This document shows, piece by piece, positions 32,240-32,378 of a DNA stretch of 32,378 nucleotides. The notes under the pieces are model-generated. The model worked only from the letters and a program-made list of their open reading frames with translations, had not been told where the DNA came from and made no database searches. The stretch is from a virus. A program made the position numbers and the translations under genes. The stretch lies in the IMG/VR virus record IMGVR_UViG_3300037584_005224, positions 1-32,378 of that record; one strand, 5' to 3'. Within the stretch, counting starts at the first letter, position 1. Each line of letters starts with the position of its first letter.

Positions 32240-32276
32240 ACCAGTTGTAATATTTAAAGGGGAGCCTCCATTTTGA
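32121..32276 (+). CDS. Possible overlapping small gene in another frame (51 aa)
   Basis: An ATG at 32121, with AAGGGGA about five bases upstream, opens a different frame inside the zinc-finger gene and runs on past its stop to TGA 32274-32276. The product is MKLSTITKHGQRALKIPSQS then a Ser/Thr/Lys-rich stretch ending KPVVIFKGEPPF. Its TGA overlaps the TTG of the next gene (TTGA), the same coupling style used elsewhere in the window. It could still be a chance frame. Confidence 0.45.
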   Translation: MKLSTITKHGQRALKIPSQSTMDHFSTQSVSKTTKFIKSKPVVIFKGEPPF

Positions 32277-32378
32277 TTATAAAAGAAAAGAGCTGCACTC
32301 GTTGTAAAAGAGTTAAACCCTTAAATCAATTTGATAGAAAAAAAGAAAATAAAATAGATGGACGTAAGTCCTGGTGCA
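32273..32378 (+). CDS. N-terminus of an HNH / endonuclease VII-like protein (partial)
   Basis: A TTG at 32273 with AAGGGGAG eight bases upstream opens a frame that runs off the window. The 35 visible residues include SCTRCKRVKPLNQFDRKK and GRKSWC: a CxxC knuckle (Cys8, Cys11), a conserved Phe20 and a third Cys35 that would begin a second knuckle. This is the typical zinc-binding start of phage HNH or recombination endonuclease VII proteins. The catalytic part is beyond the window, so the family is likely but not certain. Confidence 0.65.
   Translation, partial: MIIKEKSCTRCKRVKPLNQFDRKKENKIDGRKSWC

Noticed and set aside
1-32378. Search for tRNA genes, CRISPR arrays, integrase or insertion sequences
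   Set aside because: No cloverleaf-like segment, regular spaced repeats, recombinase motifs or terminal inverted repeats with transposase were seen by reading; gaps are too short for most of these.

Overview
The window looks like part of a tailed double-stranded DNA phage genome, most likely a marine short-tailed (podovirus-like) phage of an AT-rich bacterium such as a SAR11-type alphaproteobacterium. The evidence is very dense packing (longest gene-free stretches about 130-140 bases), AT-rich codon use, a split phage family A DNA polymerase, an intramolecular-chaperone tail fibre, ejection-type internal virion proteins and many small genes of the kind seen in uncultured marine phages. The host assignment is inference. 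No terminase, portal, major capsid protein, lysin, integrase, RNA polymerase, tRNA or CRISPR array is visible, so the window is incomplete at both ends.

Layout: (1) 2-4026, plus strand: end of an upstream gene, a repetitive structural protein, an S74-type tail fibre, a glycine-rich adhesin-like protein and a small tail-associated protein. (2) 4023-8326, minus strand: an eight-gene accessory operon coupled by overlapping start/stop codons, with four Fe(II)/2-oxoglutarate (2OG) oxygenase-like genes, a methyltransferase-fold-like gene and three unknowns. (3) 8457-8648: one small plus-strand gene. (4) 8641-14062, minus strand: tail structural genes (including a P22 gp10-like hub candidate) mixed with three more 2OG oxygenases and a GT-A glycosyltransferase. 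(5) 14201-23032, plus strand: internal virion/DNA-ejection-type proteins and a small membrane protein. (6) 23029-30486, minus strand: replication block with a DNA-binding candidate, an AEP primase, a UvrD-like helicase, a DUF6378-like protein and DNA polymerase. (7) 30534-32378, plus strand: an SNF2-type helicase, a zinc-ribbon protein, an overlapping small ORF and the start of an HNH/endonuclease VII-like gene.

How it fits together: blocks 1, 4 and 5 build the tail and ejection apparatus, and blocks 6 and 7 copy and process DNA using a primase-polymerase and SF1/SF2 helicases with no DnaB-like helicase visible. The striking feature is seven 2OG-oxygenase-like genes, a glycosyltransferase and a methyltransferase-like gene woven into the tail region. 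They could form a modification pathway acting on virion proteins, host surface glycans or a small molecule; the target cannot be read from sequence.

Translation is unusually coupled. Many junctions are ATGA or TAATG overlaps, and several starts are non-AUG. One oxygenase appears to start at CTG inside a CTGA overlap, restoring 35 conserved-looking N-terminal residues. Convergent gene pairs overlap at their stop codons, leaving no room for terminators between them. The one clear intrinsic terminator lies inside the replication block.
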